The notes under the pieces were generated by a model that made no database searches, was not told the DNA's origin, and saw only the letters and a program-made list of their open reading frames with translations. Of a stretch of DNA of 8,961 nucleotides, positions 5,163 through 8,961 are shown one piece after another. Location of the stretch: contig DAOVDC010000022.1 in the NCBI GenBank assembly GCA_030669695.1, forward strand, positions 1 to 8,961. Direction: 5' to 3'. Within the stretch, counting starts at the first letter, position 1. Each line of letters starts with the position of its first letter. Position numbers and translations under genes: made by a program. Source of the stretch: Candidatus Bathyarchaeota archaeon. GTDB lineage: Archaea; Thermoproteota; Bathyarchaeia; Bathyarchaeales; Bathyarchaeaceae.

Positions 5163-5268
5163 CACAGTTGTTGAAACAGCTGAAGAAGCTAAAGAACTCA
5201 TTAAAGTTGGCTTTGAATACGTCAATGACATAGACAGCAAACACCTTTACAGGAAGAGAAAGCAATAG
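5134..5268 (+). pseudogene. remnant resembling the C-terminal tail of an archaeal tyrosine recombinase
   Basis: This frame is open from just after a TGA at 5131-5133 to a TAG at 5266-5268 and contains no ATG, GTG or TTG. From about 5164 it reads like coding sequence: TAEEAKELIKVGFEYVND then a short divergent stretch and LYRKRKQ before the stop. The pattern of a valine/threonine start, EEAKxLI, GFEYV and a terminal RKRK matches, from memory, the tail of archaeal integrases (tyrosine recombinases). The catalytic Arg, His-x-x-Arg and Tyr region is absent in all frames upstream. It is therefore a scar of an integrase gene, the detached end of the 4689 gene after a frameshift, or a domain shared with other proteins. 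The last 22 nt overlap the 3' end of the ligase gene on the other strand. Confidence 0.5.
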
Positions 5269-6965
5269 CCAAAAAACTTCGAGGGTTTAGCTTTTCTCTC
5301 GAACTGCTTCTCGTAGATTTTCCTAACTCTTTCAATAGTGTCAGCTTCTTCTGGGCTTTTATCGTCTCGAATTCTGGTTATTCTGGCAAACCGCAACGCC
5401 ATTCCACACCTGTACTTATGACTCTTCTGAATCTCATTGTACGCTACTTCAACGACGATTCGAGGAGTAACTACCACTTTTCCCCGATCTTCCCTAACCG
5501 CTAACTCTTTCAAATGCGCAGTCATCCGAATGATTTCTTTATCGGTAAGCCCCTTGAACGTCTTACCCACCATCAAAAATTCTCCACTCTCAACATCTCG
5601 CGCCGCCAAGTAATAGTCTGAAAGCCAGTCATGTCTTCTTCCATACCCATATTCCGCGGCAACAATAACTAAATCTAATGGCTCTAGTGATTCTTTGATT
5701 TTGAACCAGTGTTTGCCTCTGACTCCAGGCGCGTATGCGCCGTCCAACCTCTTGGCCATCAGCCCTTCGTGGCCTTCATTTATGGCTTCTCTCAGAAACT
5801 CTTCCGCTTCCAAGCGTTTCCTAGTGATCAGCTGCTTTGCCAACAATATGTCCCCCGCAATTTTTTCCAGCTTTTTCCTCCGTCCGATGTAGGAATCGTC
5901 AGCTAGGCTTTGGCCATTGAGGTATATGAGATCGAAGAGATAGAATTTTACAGGAATCTGCTTAACCATCTTCTCTACGTCGTGAACTCTTCGAAACCTT
6001 CTTATGAGATGTTGAAATGGCAGTGGATTACCGTCTTCTCCTACCGCTATGACTTCGCCTTCCAAAATGGCTTTTTGGGCTTTCACTTCCTCCTGAACTA
6101 ATTGCACCACTTCAGGTAAACTGTCGGTCACATCAGTTAACCTGCGACTGTAAATTCTAACTTCGTTCCCTGATTTGTGAATTTGGATGCGGGCACCATC
6201 CAACTTATATTCAAAAGCTGTCTTTCCGCCGTGTTCTTTGAGGGCTTCATTCACGTTTTCAGCCATTTGGGCTAGCATAGGCTTGATAGGCCTGAAAATT
6301 TGAAACTCTAGTTTTAAGATACCTTCTTTGCCTCTAATCTTGGCTATAGCGGCAACTTCTGCAATGCCACCGGTCAACATGCTTGCCTTCCGAACAACGT
6401 CGTGGGGAATGTTGAAAGCTTTGGAGACGGCGAGTTCCATTAGACCTCCATGAAAACCTGTTCTCATTTCGCCTATCATAATCTTGATCAGGCATTTGGC
6501 TTCTAGAGGTGTGGTTTGTCCTAGCAAGGTTTCCAGCAGGCGTTCTTTCCGTTCTCTTGAACCGTGGCCTGTCGTTTCAGCTATGGCTTCTAGGTTTCGT
6601 CTCACCTCAAGAATTGTCAATGGTTTTTCAATAAGCATAGTTTGTTTCCGAATTTTGCTTGCTTCAAAAACGGTTTTTGTTGCTGCTCCTATGTCACCTG
6701 TTCTGCTGAAGGCATCTGCGAAGTCTTTCCAGTTCACGTTTGTTAACCGTTTGATTATGCCACTAAGCGTCGTCCAACTAACCTCAAGCGTCCTTGAATC
6801 CCATCTGGGGAGTGCTCGACCGAGAATCATGGATGTTGCAGGGTCCACTTCATCTAGGGCTAAGTGTTTTAGAAAATCTGCTACCAAATTAACCATCAAC
6901 GTGCGTTTAGATGTAGCCTCCAGTTTCTCGCAAAGCTCGGCTAAAGCCTGAAAGTCTGTTCCCAT
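5247..6965 (-). CDS. lig: ATP-dependent DNA ligase
   Basis: Seals nicks in replication and repair by forming a ligase-adenylate, transferring AMP to the 5'-phosphate and joining to the 3'-OH. The 572-aa protein has the archaeal/eukaryal three-part layout. An N-terminal helical DNA-binding domain occupies about 1-220. The adenylation domain carries motif I EYKLDGAR (252-259) with catalytic Lys254, motif III FDLIYLNG (344-351), motif IV EGLMAKRLDG (400-409) and motif V WFKIKES (420-426). The OB-fold ends in motif VI, LRFARITRIRDDK (524-536). The core family protein would end near residue 560 (EKQFERKAK). The last 12 residues, PSKFFGYCFLFL, are hydrophobic and lie partly antisense to the recombinase-like scar, so they look acquired. 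There is no SD and an in-frame TAA lies three codons upstream. CTTTACG near 6991-6998 may be the TATA box of a near-leaderless transcript. The TPR gene ends 78 nt upstream. Confidence 0.97.
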   Translation of the reverse strand: MGTDFQALAELCEKLEATSKRTLMVNLVADFLKHLALDEVDPATSMILGRALPRWDSRTLEVSWTTLSGIIKRLTNVNWKDFADAFSRTGDIGAATKTVFEASKIRKQTMLIEKPLTILEVRRNLEAIAETTGHGSRERKERLLETLLGQTTPLEAKCLIKIMIGEMRTGFHGGLMELAVSKAFNIPHDVVRKASMLTGGIAEVAAIAKIRGKEGILKLEFQIFRPIKPMLAQMAENVNEALKEHGGKTAFEYKLDGARIQIHKSGNEVRIYSRRLTDVTDSLPEVVQLVQEEVKAQKAILEGEVIAVGEDGNPLPFQHLIRRFRRVHDVEKMVKQIPVKFYLFDLIYLNGQSLADDSYIGRRKKLEKIAGDILLAKQLITRKRLEAEEFLREAINEGHEGLMAKRLDGAYAPGVRGKHWFKIKESLEPLDLVIVAAEYGYGRRHDWLSDYYLAARDVESGEFLMVGKTFKGLTDKEIIRMTAHLKELAVREDRGKVVVTPRIVVEVAYNEIQKSHKYRCGMALRFARITRIRDDKSPEEADTIERVRKIYEKQFERKAKPSKFFGYCFLFL

Positions 6966-7013
6966 AACTTTTACTTATGCACTTTTACTACGTAAAGGTT
7001 GCCAAACAACAAG

Positions 7014-7018
7014 AAAAA
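7014..7018 (-). terminator. oligo-T tract after the TPR gene
   Basis: Five consecutive T on the minus strand occur 26 nt after the TPR stop and before the proposed ligase promoter. This is a modest archaeal-type termination signal. Confidence 0.25.
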
Positions 7019-7043
7019 TTATTGACTAACGTTTTCGGACGAT

Positions 7044-7433
7044 TCACATGGTTGAGAGTTTATTCTTTACTTCCTTTATCTTCTTTTTTAGTTTCGCCGC
7101 CTTTTTCTTATCTTTTAATGCCTTATAGCAGTCTAACGCGTATTCTAGTGCGCTTAGTCCAAAGCGGTCGTAGCCTATTTCGAGCGAGATGTCGGCTGCT
7201 TTGAGGAAACGTTCAACAGCCGTGTTGAAATCTTTTGTCATAAAACTGCATTCAGCTGCCTTGAATAACGTGTAGGATGCGTCGAACAGGTTGCGAGCCT
7301 TTTCGTACAGCTCGGAGGCTTCAAGGAACTTGTCTATTGCCTCCTTGTGTTTTCCAGTGTCGGCTAAGGCGGTTCCTTCCCTATGAATCTTTATGGGGTC
7401 TTTCTTTTCAGTGGTTTCATTGCTACTACTCAT
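7044..7433 (-). CDS. small TPR-repeat protein
   Basis: A 129-aa cytoplasmic helical protein made of about three tetratricopeptide repeats. Repeat one covers about 19-52 (EGTALADTGKHKEAIDKFLEA), repeat two about 53-86 (FKAAECSFMTKDFNTAVERFLKAA) and repeat three about 92-125 (ALDCYKALKDKKKAAKLKKK). The alanine, glycine/tyrosine and leucine positions of the 34-residue consensus are recognisable. The first 16 residues are polar and probably disordered, and the C-terminus is lysine-rich. Such proteins usually bind partner proteins; no partner can be named from sequence. The ATG is supported by GAGGG (7440-7444) six nt upstream, with a weak ATTTATAG box near 7456-7463. It lies between the RNase and ligase genes on the same strand, 232 nt and 78 nt away, so it is probably transcribed separately. 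Confidence 0.82.
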   Translation of the reverse strand: MSSSNETTEKKDPIKIHREGTALADTGKHKEAIDKFLEASELYEKARNLFDASYTLFKAAECSFMTKDFNTAVERFLKAADISLEIGYDRFGLSALEYALDCYKALKDKKKAAKLKKKIKEVKNKLSTM

Positions 7434-7564
7434 GTTTTTCCCTCGCTATATCATGCTATAAATTGTTATGTTACGGTTTTTAGGTTTTCTGTCTCTGTAG
7501 GGGGCAACATAACTAAAAACACCATCTCATGATTGATATCATCATATTTTTTTGAGGGAGTTGA

Positions 7565-7576
7565 ATATGATCATAT
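7565..7576. repeat. 12-bp perfect palindrome upstream of the TPR gene
   Basis: ATATGATCATAT is a perfect palindrome overlapping CATATATG (7572-7579). A related imperfect palindrome centred on GATATC (about 7530-7546, ATGATTGATATCATCAT) lies 30 nt away. Both share the ATGAT/ATCAT half-site. They sit in the 232-nt gap more than 100 nt before the TPR start, so operator function is possible but unproven. Confidence 0.4.
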
Positions 7577-7592
7577 ATGCATTAAATATGTG

Positions 7593-7598
7593 AAAAAA
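7593..7598 (-). terminator. T6 tract after the aCPSF2-like gene
   Basis: Six T on the minus strand lie about 68 nt after the RNase stop codon; a further T7 on the opposite strand is at 7547-7553. Oligo-T tracts are the usual archaeal intrinsic terminators. Confidence 0.35.
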
Positions 7599-7665
7599 GG
7601 TGAACTGAAGTGCGCCGAAATTGGACTAAGAGAGCTGACTGGATGACTTGCATGCGTGCTTAATG

Positions 7666-8925
7666 TTACATTGAGATGGTTTCATGTCTCTCCGGAACGT
7701 ACACTTCAGTTATTCCCGAAATTTTTTCGGAAAGAAGTTGTGCTTGCTCTAATTCTCCGTGAACAAGAAAGGTTCTCTTAGGCTCTAACGCTTTTACTAG
7801 TTGAATGAGTTCTCCTTGATCAGCATGGCCAGAAAGTTCAATTTGTTTAACTTCTGCTCGGACAGGAATTTTGTTCCCGTTTTTGATGAGTTCCCTTTTT
7901 TCTTTGGCAATTTTCAGTGGGCTTTCTGGGGGAAGATAACCTGAATTTATGACAACGGAGTTGTCTTCGTCTGTTGCCCATTCAGTTAACAAGCGAAGGC
8001 TTGCACCTGCGTGACCGAAACCTGAGGTGCAGATGACTATAGCGGGCTCCTGGATCTGACCAGTTCGGTGAAGGTGCTTCACATGTCGGTAGTTGAAAGG
8101 TTGCTTTTGTTGTTGGATTTCTTGGGTAAAGAACTGCTTGTAATTGTTGAAGTATCCTGTGATTTTGTGTGCTAGCGGGGATATTGTGTAGACATTGTAG
8201 TTCGGTAGGATCCCGTCCTCCATAGCCTGGTCGATTCTTTTAGCCATCTCTTGACTTCGGTGGAAGGCGAATGCAGGGATCAAAACGTTTCCTTTTCTCT
8301 CAATTGTGCGGAGAATTTGTCTGAAAAGCTGGTCGACTAATTCGTTTCTCGGCAGTCGAACTTTCCCGCCATAAGTTGACTCGATAATCAATGCATCAGG
8401 TTTTTGTGGGAGCTTCTCTGGTTTGCTTCCTTCCAAAATTTCAGTGTCGTGAAGACAAAAATCCCCCGTATACAAAATTTCTTTTCCCTCAACATGGATG
8501 CTGGTCATTTTCGCCCCGGCAACATGCCCTGCAGGATACAATTGGATTGACATTCCAAGCAAGGCAACAGAATCTCGGATCCACCAAGATTTTTTGATAT
8601 TGTCTGCATCCTGATTGTTATAGGGGAAGTGGTTTCCATTCATGTTCTGAATTTTTATCATGTCGCGTAGGAGATCGGTAGTGACATCACGGGTCATCCT
8701 AGATCCAATTATCACTGGATTCCCTCGAGAGAGGCTTAAGAGATTTCCGGAGTGATCTAAATGAGCATGACTGATGATTACTGCATCAAAATCCTTCGGA
8801 AACTGATCGGAAACTTTTTCTCCGACCTTGATGCCGTAGTCTAATGCAATCTTCCCATAGTCAGTTTCGATTGCGATGCAGGAGCCACCTACTTCTCGGA
8901 CTCCTCCAAGGAAATGAATTCTCAT
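7666..8925 (-). CDS. beta-CASP metallo-beta-lactamase ribonuclease, aCPSF2-like
   Basis: Predicted zinc-dependent RNA nuclease of the CPSF73/RNase J superfamily, acting in archaeal RNA 3'-end processing or decay. All motifs are present: HAHLDH (53-58, motif 2), PAGHVAG (131-137, His134, motif 3), TGDF (153-156, Asp155, motif 4), motif A ESTYG (Glu182), motif B SGHAD (His367) and motif C LVHGE (His389). The beta-CASP insertion spans roughly 200-345 and carries SGFGHAGAS where relatives have an SGM-type loop. At 419 aa with no N-terminal KH domains it fits the short aCPSF2 group, not aCPSF1 of over 600 residues. The start is secure: AAAGGAGGT (8932-8940) lies six nt before the ATG. The promoter probably lies at or beyond the window edge. 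Confidence 0.93.
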   Translation of the reverse strand: MRIHFLGGVREVGGSCIAIETDYGKIALDYGIKVGEKVSDQFPKDFDAVIISHAHLDHSGNLLSLSRGNPVIIGSRMTRDVTTDLLRDMIKIQNMNGNHFPYNNQDADNIKKSWWIRDSVALLGMSIQLYPAGHVAGAKMTSIHVEGKEILYTGDFCLHDTEILEGSKPEKLPQKPDALIIESTYGGKVRLPRNELVDQLFRQILRTIERKGNVLIPAFAFHRSQEMAKRIDQAMEDGILPNYNVYTISPLAHKITGYFNNYKQFFTQEIQQQKQPFNYRHVKHLHRTGQIQEPAIVICTSGFGHAGASLRLLTEWATDEDNSVVINSGYLPPESPLKIAKEKRELIKNGNKIPVRAEVKQIELSGHADQGELIQLVKALEPKRTFLVHGELEQAQLLSEKISGITEVYVPERHETISM

Positions 8926-8931
8926 ACGTGT

Positions 8932-8940
8932 ACCTCCTTT
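8932..8940 (-). promoter_or_regulatory. ideal Shine-Dalgarno of the aCPSF2-like gene
   Basis: AAAGGAGGT is complementary to the 16S rRNA 3' end over its whole length, at the optimal 6-nt distance from the ATG at 8923-8925. This fixes the start and shows that the organism uses SD initiation alongside leaderless starts. Confidence 0.75.
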
Positions 8941-8961
8941 GTTCTTTAAAACGTTAATTCT

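Noticed and set aside
4854..5265. Two antisense frames over the 3' half of the unknown gene and the scar
   Set aside because: Their products are rich in Phe, Ser and Cys with no motif, and the plus strand has the better ribosome-binding site and composition.
6484..6951. 155-codon frame antisense to the ligase N-terminus, with shorter ones at 5695-6101
   Set aside because: They overlap a ligase with every catalytic motif in place; translations are low-complexity Ser/Arg/Phe sequence typical of antisense frames.
7610..7663. 17-codon GTG frame preceded by AAAGGTGA
   Set aside because: The ribosome-binding site looks good, but the peptide is tiny and unrecognised, and the frame ends right at the 3' end of the opposing RNase gene; chance is more likely.
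1..8961. tRNA, rRNA, CRISPR array or intact insertion sequence
   Set aside because: By eye I found no T-loop GGTTCRAATC-type signature with paired acceptor arms, no regularly spaced repeats and no transposase frame or matching terminal inverted repeats.

Overview
The window reads as archaeal chromosome. The evidence is a 572-residue archaeal/eukaryal-type ATP-dependent DNA ligase, a beta-CASP RNase of the short aCPSF2 type, archaeal TATA/BRE-like boxes about 25 nt upstream of starts (clearest at 1115-1129), and mixed leaderless and Shine-Dalgarno starts. Moderate GC, an extracytoplasmic protein rich in Asn-X-Ser/Thr sequons and the small-domain architectures would suit a mesophilic or moderately thermophilic TACK-type lineage such as Bathyarchaeia. 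That placement is an impression, not a demonstration.

Layout. 1-272 is mostly non-coding, with a short duplicated segment and a possible 36-aa basic ORF on the minus strand. 273-1094 (minus) is a GNAT acetyltransferase with a C-terminal YoaP-like thioredoxin-fold domain; a leaderless promoter puts its start at 1094. 1294-1698 (plus) is a YjbQ/UPF0047 protein, divergent from it. 1699-2180 is a 482-nt convergent gap with a strong bulged hairpin, a 12-bp palindrome, a 10-bp tandem repeat, T-runs and an orphan TATA box. 2181-3938 (minus) is the most unusual gene: a membrane-anchored, AfuA-like substrate-binding protein fused to a complete cyclophilin domain. 4117-4467 (minus) is a one-domain alkylguanine alkyltransferase keeping its PCHRV active site.

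4689-5162 (plus) is an unrecognised helical protein with an inverted repeat upstream of its promoter. Directly after it, in another frame and without a start codon, lie about 35 codons resembling the C-terminal tail of archaeal tyrosine recombinases. These run into the antisense 3' end of the ligase gene (5247-6965, minus), whose last dozen codons look like an acquired extension. 7044-7433 (minus) is a small TPR protein and 7666-8925 (minus) is the aCPSF2-like RNase.

The genes do not form one pathway. Most look singly transcribed housekeeping genes: DNA joining, alkylation repair, RNA processing, cofactor-type enzymes. The accessory signals are the SBP-cyclophilin fusion, the recombinase-tail scar at 5134-5268 beside an unknown gene, and the structured gap at 1699-2180. 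No tRNA, rRNA, CRISPR array or intact insertion sequence was seen.
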